DNA of 64,000 nt from Molossus alvarezi (taxonomy: Eukaryota > Chordata > Mammalia > Chiroptera > Molossidae), in the NCBI GenBank assembly GCA_037176705.1, contig CM073895.1, positions 186,001-250,000 on the forward strand. Direction: 5' to 3'. Of the stretch, positions 51,342-60,289 are shown in pieces. Position 1 is the stretch's first letter, and each line of letters opens with the position of its first letter. Position numbers and translations under genes: made by a program. A model generated the notes under the pieces. That model worked only from the letters and a program-made list of their open reading frames with translations. It did no database searches and was not told the origin of the DNA.

Positions 51342-51587
51342 GCCCTGGCCAGTTTTGCTCAGTGGTTAGAGTGTTGGCCTGCAGACCAGAGAGGCCCGGG
51401 TTCAGTTCCCACTAAGGGCATGTACCTCGGTTTGTCCCTGGCCCTGGTTGGGTCATGTGGGTGGTAACCATTCGATGCGTCCCTTTCACATCGATGTTTC
51501 TCTCTCTCTCTCTCTTTCTTTCCCACTCTATCTGAACAGAATATCAAAAAACGTCCTCGGGTGAGGATAAAAAAAATTTTTTTTAAT
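51342..51587 (+). mobile_element. Ves-like SINE in copy 2
   Basis: gccctggccagttttgctca ... gtgaggataaaaaaaatttt. Target duplication gaattaagcaca / gaattaaacaca at 51330-51341 and 51588-51599. A short core deletion follows cctcgg. Confidence 0.9.
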
Positions 51588-51649
51588 GAATTAAACACAA
51601 ATTATGCCCTGGGAGAAAATTTTTGCAAAATTCATTCCAATACAAGATT

Positions 51650-51773
51650 TCCCTCTAAATACAAAGAACTATAAAACAAAAAACAATCCATTTGAGATCT
51701 TTCCCCATTTTTATGGATGTTTTTTGTTTTATAGTTCTTTGTATTTAGAGGGAAAATGGGGAAAGATCTCAAA
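51650..51773. repeat. A-B-A'-B' inverted repeat (templated insertion)
   Basis: Arm A (51650-51684, 35 bp, starting tccctctaaatacaaagaac) recurs as its exact reverse complement at 51719-51753. Arm B (51691-51711, 21 bp, tttgagatctttccccattt) recurs as its exact reverse complement at 51753-51773. Copy 1 near 19800 has no inverted block (aaagatctcaaacc follows directly), so an inverted copy of local sequence was inserted here. Confidence 0.9.
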
Positions 51774-51835
51774 CACCTTGCCAATGAACATATACAATGT
51801 GGACAAAAAGTGGTTTCATAGAAAATAAACTTTTG

Positions 51836-52060
51836 CCTATCTGGTGTGTCTCACTGCTTGAGCATTGACACATGTAACAAGAGGTCACTGGTTCAATTCC
51901 TGGTCAGGGCACATGCCCAGGTTGTGGGCCTGATCCCCAGTGGGGGACATGCAGGAGGCGGCCACTCACTGTTCTCTCTCATCGGTGTTTCTAACTCTCT
52001 CTCCTTCTCCCTTCCTTTCTCTCTAAAATCAATTAAGGAAAAAAAAATTTTTTTAAGAAA
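51836..52060 (+). mobile_element. Classic Ves-type SINE in copy 2
   Basis: tgtctcactgcttgagcattgacac, ggtcactggttcaattcctg, gtcagggcacatgcccaggt, a short TC tract and aatcaattaaggaaaa. The tRNA-like B box is readable. Slightly diverged. Confidence 0.8.
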
Positions 52061-52097
52061 ATAACCACTTGGTAATCTGATCAAAAATTTTCCATTG

Positions 52098-52320
52098 CCC
52101 TGACTGGTTTTGTTCGGTGCTTAGAGCATCGGCTTGTGGACCAGAGTCCTGGGTTCAGTTCTCACTAGAAACACATAACTCAGTTGCAGTTTGTTCCTGG
52201 CCCCAGTTGGGGTTCTGTGGGTGGCAACCACTTTTTGTGTCTCTCTCACACTGATGTTTCTCTCTTTCTCCTGCTCTATCTGAAGATAAATGCAAAAATG
52301 TCCTCAGGTGAGGATTCAAA
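52098..52320 (+). mobile_element. Ves-like SINE in copy 2
   Basis: gccctgactggttttgttcg ... caggtgaggattcaaaa, with diverged target duplication aaaaattttccattg / aaaaaattccattg (52083-52097 and 52321-52334). Confidence 0.85.
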
Positions 52321-52445
52321 AAAAAATTCCATTGACCAGCTCAAAGTGCAAGGTCCTATCCCAAGCATATCTTTGCCTTCAGGAAACTGTCCATTGTTTC
52401 TGTGCATTTACAGGAACACACCTTAAAAATACCCCTGGCAGTTCC

Positions 52446-52756
52446 TTCCTTCTAAACTGTGACTGCACACATTTTTCACTAGAATGTAACCCAATCCCAG
52501 CCTTGCTGTCCCCCAACTTCTGTCATATTTCTTAGCTTTTCTCCTGCATTACAGATGAGTAAAAGAAACTGCAACACTGACATTCTCTGGAGTATTTTAG
52601 ACCTTCATTCCCAAGCATTTGTGGTCAGTTTTGCTCAAATTCATTGATGAAAATTATCTACAGATTTGGATATTTGTTATGTCAACAAAAAATAGTAAGT
52701 AAATTTGCAAAAATAGTTTAATATATTATTATAGAATTACAAATTAAAACAGCAGT
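52446..52756. other. AT-rich flank of the provirus
   Basis: No gene recognised. Its last four bases, cagt (52753-52756), are the left half of the proviral target duplication. Confidence 0.5.
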
Positions 52757-53197
52757 TGTTATAACTCAGTGCCATTGACCTAAACTCCCAGAGGCCTTCA
52801 CACAACCAAAGGGGTTGTCAGTTTACTCTTTAACTGAAGAACATTCTTCACTAACTAATCCCTAAGTAATCGCTAACCCTGGGGTAATAACTAACCCTTG
52901 AGTAATCCTGGGCGGCACCAGGGATAATCTATTGAAAACATCTTGACCTTTGAGATGTCTGGGAAACTGAGTAACAGGTAATTAACTAACTGCTAAATTC
53001 CGCTTCTGTAACATGCTTGCTTACATGTAGCAACCCCCCTTACAAAATCCTATAAAAAGGAGCCATTTTAGCTCTCCGGGGCCGCAGTTACTCCTGTGTG
53101 GGACATACTGCAGGTGCCTGCGGACTTAGCTCAATAAACTCCTTTTATTAAACCCCATCTCGGCGTCTGAGTTTGGTCGATCTCCTGGGTTACAACA
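52757..53197 (+). promoter_or_regulatory. 5' LTR
   Basis: 441 bp, TG...CA (tgttataactcagtgcc ... gggttacaaca). TATA box tataaaaagg at 53051-53060 and poly(A) signal aataaa at 53133-53138. By eye it is identical to the 3' LTR except for one extra C in a C run near 53034-53039. Confidence 0.95.
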
Positions 53198-53618
53198 TTT
53201 GGAGGCCCCAGCGAGATCACCTCGAGGTCCCCCACTGAGGGGGGTCGACCTCCTCAGGCACAAGGCGAGGCGCCTCCATCCTCGCCTGTACAAATTTGAT
53301 CTGACTGCGGCCAGATTCGGCTTAGGGTCTTCGCGCCACGTGGTCTTGGTAAGTGGATCGATCCATTTGTTTATTTGTGTCTGGCTCCGGAGCATTTGGC
53401 GAGGCTGTACAGGCGGGACGCTGCGCACTGTCTGCCTCTAAGCAGAGTCAGGACGCTGACTTCTGATTTTGGAAGCCTAGGTGCTTCACTTTGAAGGTGT
53501 GTGTGTTCCGTGAGGGTGTGAGACTAGTCTCAGTGATTGTTCTTGTTTGTCTTCTGATTTCGTGTTCTTGTATGTTCAGCCTCTCTTACTGCTCTATTTC
53601 ACTTTCAGGAGAGACACC
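53198..53618 (+). promoter_or_regulatory. Proviral leader with candidate splice donor
   Basis: Untranslated leader between LTR and gag. A good donor (cttggtaagtgg, GT at 53349) would serve the spliced env message. A packaging signal probably lies here but was not identified. Confidence 0.6.
53200..53217 (+). other. Primer-binding site, tRNA-Thr(UGU) type
   Basis: tggaggccccagcgagat begins two bases after the LTR. From memory it is fully complementary to the 3' end of mammalian tRNA-Thr(UGU) with CCA, and fits tRNA-Pro or tRNA-Gln much less well. Confidence 0.8.
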
Positions 53619-55192
53619 ATGGGTCAAGGACCATCCAGGAAACTGACCCCCCTTGAATGTCTGCTCTCTAACTTTTCTGATTTTCTCGAAAGGTCCTGTA
53701 ATTACGGGATGCCAGCAGACCCCGGCTTCCTGAGGACGCTATGTGAACTAGAGTGGCCAGCCTTTGGGGTGGAATGGCCCTCGGAGGGGAGTTTTGACGC
53801 TAACCTCCTCTTCGCCGTGGTTCGGTTGTCTATAGGGTCCCTCACCCAGATCAGCGGGTGTATATAGATGTCTGGATTGACATAGTGTTAGACAAGCCTC
53901 CCTAGATAACAAAATGCGGAAGGGAGGAGCCCCAAAAGGGAATGAAAGCTAAGGTAGGAAACCATACCATCATGGTTGCAGCCCCAAAGGAGCGACCGCG
54001 GGGGCAACCAAGGAGAGCCAACCAGAATCCCCTGGGAAAGCACCCAAACCCCGGTTATATCCAGTCCCCCCAGGGGATCCTGAGGAATCGCTCCTAGAAG
54101 TAATGACGCCCCCGCCCTATGCAGGAAATGCCTCGGGAGGGAAGGCGACTGCACCCTCAGATGAGCCTCAGGCAAGAGCCCCAGGCCCCACTGACAATGC
54201 CAGACTTTTGAGTCCCTCACATACGCGGGAGGGCACCCCTTATCAACCAGACCGGGAACCGGACACCTCAGTCCCAATGCTCCCATTACGAGAGGTGCCC
54301 GCTGCACCCGGCTCTATGGGCTCGGCATGAATGATCTACGTCCCTTTTTCAACTAGTGACTTATATAATTGGAAACAACAAACCCCCCTTTCTTGGAGCA
54401 ACCACAACCTCTGATAAGTTTATTGGAGTCTGTATTCCAGACCTACCAACCCACTTGGGACGATTGTCAACAGATTTTACAAACTTTGTCCACCTCAGAG
54501 GAGAGGGAGAGGATACGCGCTGAGGCAATTAAGGCTGTGGTCGGGGATGATGCTGGCCCCGAGGGCTTAGATGATGAACTGCCTCAACTACCCCCAGAAT
54601 GGGATCCAAACACTGGGGAGGGGATGCAGAGGTTACGCACTTATCACCGAAACCTTCTCAGGGGTCTAAGGGGCGCTGCTAAGAAACCCACCAATTTAGC
54701 AAAAGTAGCAGCCACTATGCAAGGGAAGGACGAATCTCCCACGGCCTTTTTAGAAAGATTATTAGAGGCCTACAGAACTTATACCCCCTTAGACCCAGAT
54801 GCAGATGGGAATAGATGGATGGTCAACATGGCCTTCATCTCACAGTCAACCCTAGACATCAGAAAGAAATTGCCCAGAAATTAGAAGGCTTTGAGGGAAA
54901 GAACAGAAGTGAGTTACTTGAAATAGCTCAGAAAGTTTTTCAGAACCAGGAGGATCCCATTAAGGAGCAAACTAGGCAACTGTCTCGAATCTTGCTGGCA
55001 ACCCCTAACAAGAGACCACTAGCCACCTATAAGGGGAATGAGGAACCATCTAAAGATAGACCCCAACTTAAGAAAAATCAATGCACCTTTTGCAAGGCTA
55101 TGGGACTTTGGAAGAAAGATTGCCCCAAGCTAATGGCAAGAAAAGCACAAGAAACCCCTGCACGATTACTCCTAGAGACTGAGGAAGATTAG
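53619..55192 (+). pseudogene. gag: gag remnant
   Basis: Structural polyprotein of the virus. It starts MGQGPSRKLTPLECL at 53619, with an N-myristoylation glycine. The matrix frame breaks at about 53848 and a TAG follows near 53903. A p12-like part has a PPPY late-domain motif (about 54109). Capsid runs openly from 54369 to 54884, with a major-homology-like QGKDESPTAFLERLLEAY. Another frame change at about 54850 leads to the nucleocapsid knuckle CTFCKAMGLWKKDC, where the metal-binding His is Leu. It ends at UAG 55190-55192 followed by ggggggtcagg, the usual gammaretroviral readthrough context. Non-functional. Confidence 0.92.
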
Positions 55193-55678
55193 GGGGGTCA
55201 GGGTTCCATCAATTTAGGCCCCCAGGAACCCATGTTAACCCTGATGGTCGAGGGAAAACAAACTGACTTCCTTGTCGACATGGGAGCCACCTATTCGGTC
55301 CTGCAGCAGGCCTCTGGAAAGCTCTCCTCCCAAAAGACATCGATTATAGGGGCAACAGGCAAGCCAAAAGCATACCCATGGACTAAAGCCAGAATCACTG
55401 ATCTCGGGAAGGGCACTATCACTCACTCCTTCCTTGTAATGCCCAACTGCCCCTACCCATTGCTTGGCAGAGACCTGCTGCGAAAGCTGAAAGCAACTAT
55501 AACTTTTCAAGACAATAGCACATCTCTAAGCTTAGGGAACCAACAACCTTCCACTATCATGGTTACAGTACCCCTCTCTGAGGAATATCTCCTTCAAGAG
55601 GAAATGTCACCTCCCACTGGGGAAAGTAACTCACAGGATGTCTTGACTAAATTAGCCATACAGATCCCTGAAGTTTGA
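55193..55678 (+). pseudogene. pro: Retroviral protease remnant
   Basis: In frame with gag after the UAG. It contains the aspartic-protease core FLVDMGATYSVL (catalytic Asp kept, but the usual D-T/S-G-A has Met at the second position), a flap-like region, and LLGRDLLRKL near the end. A TGA at 55676-55678 closes the frame where a Trp codon (TGG) would be usual at the start of RT, a single G-to-A change. Confidence 0.88.
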
Positions 55679-56991
55679 GCTGAAACAAACCCACCGGGGC
55701 TAGCCTCTCACCAGCCCCCTATCATTGTGCAATTGGCCAGCACTGCTACTCCCATTCAAGTCAGACAATACCCAATGCCCCAAAAGGCCAAGGAAGGGAT
55801 TGCAAACGTATTAAGAGGCTGAGAGATGCAGGCATTTTAATTCCGTGTCAGTCCCTCTGGAACACCCCATTGTTGCCCATGAAGAAACCAGGAATGGAAG
55901 ATTATAGGCCAGTTCAGGATTTGCGGGAGGTAAACAAAAGGGTTGAGTCTATCCACCCTACTGTGCCTAACCCATATACCCTCCTGAGTCTTTTACCTCC
56001 AGACAAGGTTTACTACTCAGTCCTGGACCTCAAAGACGCCTTCTTCACCCTGCCACTTGCTGTGAAGAGCCAACCCATCTTTGCCTTTGAATGGACAGAC
56101 CCTGAAGGAGGTTTCTCAGACCAGCTTACCTGGACCAGACTCCCTCAGGGCTTCAAGAACTCTCCCACCATTTTTGACGAAGCCCTGAACCGGGACCTCC
56201 TCAACTTCCGAGAAAGCCACCCACAGCTTGACCCTGTTGCTGCAGGCTGGCCGTCCTGCATGAGAGCAATAACTCCAACTGCTTTACTTGTCAAGGAGGT
56301 GCAGAAGCTGATCTTAGGTCAGGACCTCCAAATCATCGGAGGCCACACCACTGAAGCCTTACTCAGGTCTCCTCCTGACAGATGGATTTCCAATGCTCGC
56401 CTCACCCAATATCAGGTACTATTATTGAACCCACCACAGGTTACCTTCTTCAAGTCTACTGCCCTCAACCTGGCCACCTTACTCCCCGACGGGAATCAAG
56501 GAGAACTGCTCCACGATTGCCACTCATTACTAGACTCCATAGAGGGAACCAGACCGGACCTCAAAGACGAGCAAATAGCCAACTCTGACCATGACCTCTA
56601 TACTGATGGCAGCAGTTTCATCAAGGATGGAACTCGGTATGCCGGGGCAGCAGTAGTCACCAACTTACAGGTAATCTGGGCTCAGGCCTTGCCCCATGGA
56701 ACTTCTGCACAAAAAGCAGAACTGATTGCCCTGACACAGGCACTCAACTGGACAAAAGGCAAGAGGGTCAACATCTACACTGACAGCCACTATGCCTTTG
56801 CAACTGCTCATGTGCATGGAGCCCTATACCGAGAAAGGGGGCTCCTCACATCAGCTGGGAAAGAAATTAAAAATAGAGAAGAAATACTCAATTTCTTAGC
56901 AGCCATCTGGCAACCTAAGGCTGTAGCCATTGTTCACTGCAGAGGGCACACAAAACCAAGCCTAGTCAGACAAAAGAAGGAAATGACCTAG
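55679..56991 (+). pseudogene. pol: pol remnant: truncated RT fused to RNase H
   Basis: Early RT follows the TGA, changes frame at about 55811 and is open from 55870 to 56991 (373 codons). RT fingers/palm: [31 protein letters not shown] and [16 protein letters not shown]. At about 56229 the sequence jumps to the connection ([11 protein letters not shown]), skipping the part with the catalytic YVDD, so roughly 550-600 bp are missing in frame. RNase H is readable with its acidic residues ([41 protein letters not shown]) before the frame is lost. RT would be inactive. Confidence 0.92.
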
Positions 56992-57792
56992 CAGACAGGA
57001 CTGCTAAACAAATTGCCCTAACTGAGGTAAAACCTATAGAAATACTCCCTGCTCTTCCCCTTTGGGAATTGCCCTCCTCACCATCCTACAATGAAGAGGA
57101 GCTCAACCTGGGAAAGAAGTTAAATTGTTCAACAGAGAAGGGGAACTGGCATCAGCTCCCCGACGGAAGACTACTTCTCCCCAAAGCCTTGGGAATTGCT
57201 CTCATTAGAGATCTCCACTATAGTACTCACCTAGTCACATCAAAATTAATCTCTCTAGTCAGTCTATATTCCAGATCTCAAGACTATAGCCACTTCTGAG
57301 GTTACCCGATGTTCTGCCTGTGCACAGGTAAATCCAGGGCCTCCCAGACCCCATGGACTTGGGGTCCAAATCAGAGGGCATAAACCAGGTGAGCATTGGG
57401 AACTTGATTTTACTGAGATCTCAACCAGCAAATTTGGATTTAAGTACTTACTAGTTTTTGTTGACACCTACTCAGGATGGACTGAGGATTTTGCCACAAG
57501 GCATGAGACTGCTAACGTAGTTGCCAGACATCTCCTAACTGGGATCATTCCTAGATTTGGCCTGCCCTTAGTACTGGGGTCAGACAATGGGCTGGCTTTC
57601 ATAGCCAAAATTTCCAAATTAATAGCAGAAGCTCTCAGAATAGGCTGGAAATTACATTGTGCCTATAGACCCCAAAGCTCAGGTGAGGTAGAGAGAATGA
57701 ATAGAACTCTTAAGGAGACTCTTACCAAACTTAAGATTGAAACCGGTGATAATTGGGTAAACCTCTTGCCATTTGCTCTGTTGCGTGCCTGA
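56992..57792 (+). pseudogene. pol: Integrase remnant
   Basis: Frame changed relative to RNase H. The N-terminal zinc-binding His pair (LHYSTHL) and Cys pair (CSAC) are separated by a frameshift at about 57265-57300. The core then stays open to 57792, with all three DDE residues visible: [18 protein letters not shown] and [12 protein letters not shown] stop follows LLPFALLRA, and the C-terminus is missing because the sequence passes into mid-env. Inactive as a whole, though the catalytic core is remarkably well preserved. Confidence 0.9.
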
Positions 57793-59091
57793 TGCACCCC
57801 ATATCTCAAGAAACTCAGCCTGGCTCACTGGAAACACATGGGGATTGAGACTATATCTCGCTGGATATGACATTGGTACTTTATTAACACCCACAGAGTC
57901 TCTAGAGAGCCGGAATAGGGCACCAGCTCCAGCTTTTGGGCCTCCTCAGGTGCCAACGCCACACCCCCTCAATTTCTTTAGCAGCTTGCTTCTAACCATG
58001 TTAGATTCTGTTTTCTCCCTCTTAAATAGTTCTCAACCTAACACCACCGAAGACTGCTGGCTCTGTGTAGATCCAGCACCACCCTACTATGTTGGTATTG
58101 GGGCAAATGCCACGGGTACTCTAGCCCCCATGAACCAAACTTTTAATGACTCAGACTCACCTGGGGAAGAAACCCTTGCGAACTGTGCCCTAGCCGGCAA
58201 GCTCACCCTAGGAGATCTTCAAGGACAAGGGACCTGCTTCATCCTTGGAAACCTTGACCTCCAAGCTTCGCCATACAAGGACAACTGCCTGACCAACACC
58301 TCTCTGCGAGACGAAGGCTCAACCCCATGGACTCTGATTGCACCTAGCAGAACTTGGTTTGCATGCTTCTCAGGTATCCACCATTGCATCAGCCCCGGGA
58401 ATCATTCAGATCTTTGTGTTGTTATATATATAGTTCCCCAGGTATAGCTATATGCAGGGCCCACAGGTGCAGCCCATTTTCTAGCCTCAGACTATCATAC
58501 TAGACTCCAGAAACATGTACTTATTCTGATCCCTGTACTGGCTACCCTGGGTATTGCCAGCTCCACTGCCCTAGGGCGACAGCCCTCATTAAGAATGACC
58601 TTGCCCTTCGTGAGCTGTCAGCCACGTTTTCCCGCAATGTTGAATTACTCCAAACCCAAGTCAAATACCTTGAAAAACAGGTTGACTCCCTAGCCGAAGT
58701 GGCTTTCCAAAATCGCAGCAGGCTAGATCTGCTGTTCCTCAAACAGGGAGGCCTCTGTGCTGCCCTAGGAGAGACCTGTTGTTTCTATGCTAACCACTCA
58801 GGTATCATCAGACAATATATGCAAGAGTTGCAAAAGCGATTACGAGATAGAGAGAGAGAAGAACATACCTCTACCTCATGGTATGAGAGTATGTTCAATT
58901 GGTCTCCCTGACTGACCACCCTCCTCACAGCTCTAGTGGGTCCGCTCCTCCTCTTATTCATAGCCTTAGCCTGCGGACCTATCATCCTTAACAGAATCAC
59001 TGCATTTGTCAAGGAGCGGGTCCAATCAATTAAGCTTATGGTACTAGCCGAACAGCAACATTACCAACGTTTACCCCTAATCCATGACTAA
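57793..59091 (+). pseudogene. env: env remnant lacking signal peptide and receptor-binding part
   Basis: The surface subunit begins in its middle (NTWGLRLYLAGYDIGT, near 57825), so signal peptide and receptor-binding domain are deleted. The frame is open to a TAG at 58445-58447 and includes the isomerase-like CWLC motif (EDCWLCVDPAPPYYVG) and several N-glycosylation sites. The transmembrane subunit follows with a hydrophobic fusion-peptide-like stretch near 58525, a frame change near 58570, a heptad region, the immunosuppressive-domain region ending LCAALGETCC (CX6CC), and a TGA near 58909 just before the membrane anchor. The tail ends at TAA 59089-59091. No basic furin-type cleavage site is visible. 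Not functional. Confidence 0.9.
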
Positions 59092-59119
59092 TATAAATCA
59101 AGGATTTGATTAATTCACC

Positions 59120-59134
59120 AGAAGAAGTGGGGAA
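59120..59134 (+). other. Polypurine tract
   Basis: agaagaagtggggaa immediately before the 3' LTR, the normal plus-strand primer position. Confidence 0.9.
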
Positions 59135-59574
59135 TGTTATAACTCAGTGCCATTGACCTAAACTCCCAGAGGCCTTCACACAACCAAAGGGGTTGTCAGT
59201 TTACTCTTTAACTGAAGAACATTCTTCACTAACTAATCCCTAAGTAATCGCTAACCCTGGGGTAATAACTAACCCTTGAGTAATCCTGGGCGGCACCAGG
59301 GATAATCTATTGAAAACATCTTGACCTTTGAGATGTCTGGGAAACTGAGTAACAGGTAATTAACTAACTGCTAAATTCCGCTTCTGTAACATGCTTGCTT
59401 ACATGTAGCAACCCCCTTACAAAATCCTATAAAAAGGAGCCATTTTAGCTCTCCGGGGCCGCAGTTACTCCTGTGTGGGACATACTGCAGGTGCCTGCGG
59501 ACTTAGCTCAATAAACTCCTTTTATTAAACCCCATCTCGGCGTCTGAGTTTGGTCGATCTCCTGGGTTACAACA
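59135..59574 (+). promoter_or_regulatory. 3' LTR
   Basis: 440 bp. TATA box tataaaaagg at 59428-59437 and poly(A) signal aataaa at 59510-59515. It has one fewer C in a C run than the 5' LTR and otherwise reads identically. Confidence 0.95.
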
Positions 59575-59582
59575 CAGTGAGC

Positions 59583-59745
59583 CTGGCCAGTTTGGTTCAG
59601 CAGTTAGAGCAGACTCCCGAATACCTAAGGGTTGCAAGTTTATATCCTGGTCAAGGACCCACACCTGGGGTGCAGATTCAACCCCCTGCCATGGTAGATC
59701 ATGCAGGAGGCAACCAACCCTTCTCTCACCTGTTCCCTTTGGCCA
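59583..59745 (+). mobile_element. Diverged Ves-type SINE
   Basis: gcctggccagtttggttcag, gagcagactcccgaatacct, gttgcaagtttatatcctgg, accccctgccatggtagatc. An older copy next to the provirus. Confidence 0.65.
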
Positions 59746-59834
59746 GCTGTTGACTGAGTAACCCACACTAAGCAAATGAGAAACTTTGACTGACAACCAA
59801 GCATAAGAGCTGGTCACCCCACAGCTGACTCACC

Positions 59835-60288
59835 CTTTCATATGCAAACATAAACCTAACTAAAATTACGGGAAAACATACAATACACTTGAAGACAAAA
59901 ACCATTACTAAAAATAAAGAATACGTCATAGGAATAAGTTGAATTTACCAGAAAGTTCTATATTTCTATGCAATTTATAAAATCAACTAAATTATACACA
60001 ACAGAGCTACAAGATAAATGAAGAAATTTATAATCATAATAGATTGGACACATCTGCCATCCAGGGACAGACCACACTTTTTTATAAACAATAGAGTCTG
60101 AAAAAAATCTGTAATGATATAAAAACTGAGCATGAGCAGCAAATTGCAGCCAATATTCCTAAATATGGATCCCTGTGCACTAAGACATGCACTAAGTTGT
60201 CATTCCCAAGATGCACACGAGATGGCAGCAGAGAACACACTTAAGACATTTTTAAGTGACCGCGTTGTATTAAAAAGTGAATTTCAGA
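59835..60288 (+). repeat. Low-copy duplicated unit, copy 3 (first block)
   Basis: Aligns with 18140-18600 (gcaaacataaacctaac, aaaaaccattactaaaaataa, gagcatgagcagcaaattgc, tttttaagtgaccgcgttgt). It continues after inserted elements at 62460-62567 and 63796-63903, and the rest would lie past the window edge. Confidence 0.75.
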
Positions 60289-60289
60289 G

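Larger units (their letters stand above)
49502..52445 (+). repeat. Low-copy duplicated unit, copy 2 (with nested SINEs)
   Basis: Corresponds in order to 18960-20240 of copy 1. After removing five SINEs, words such as caagaggaaaacatgggcta, gtgacaacaaccagaaac, acaaacctatcagggtcttt, caatgctcaagtcaactt, ggggaaagatctcaaac and gtccattgtttctgtgcatt align with copy 1 counterparts. The head of the unit (the 18140-18900 equivalent) was not found upstream, where L1 elements begin. Confidence 0.72.
52757..59574 (+). mobile_element. Defective endogenous gammaretrovirus with both LTRs
   Basis: A 6.8-kb provirus: 5' LTR (52757-53197), primer-binding site, gag, pro, pol, env, polypurine tract and 3' LTR (59135-59574). 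A 4-bp target duplication, cagt, flanks it (52753-52756 and 59575-59578). The gammaretroviral class is shown by an MGQ-starting gag, a single zinc knuckle, a UAG between gag and pro, pol motifs, and an env with CWLC and CX6CC. The primer site fits tRNA-Thr, so an ERV-T-like lineage is plausible. At about 5.9 kb the internal region is shorter than the usual 7-8 kb, with deletions in RT and at the pol/env junction. All genes are broken. Confidence 0.95.

Noticed and set aside
57773..58447. Open env segment as a captured, syncytin-like gene
   Set aside because: Lacks a signal peptide and receptor-binding half, stops before TM, and TM has its own frameshift and stop. The open length is explained by youth.
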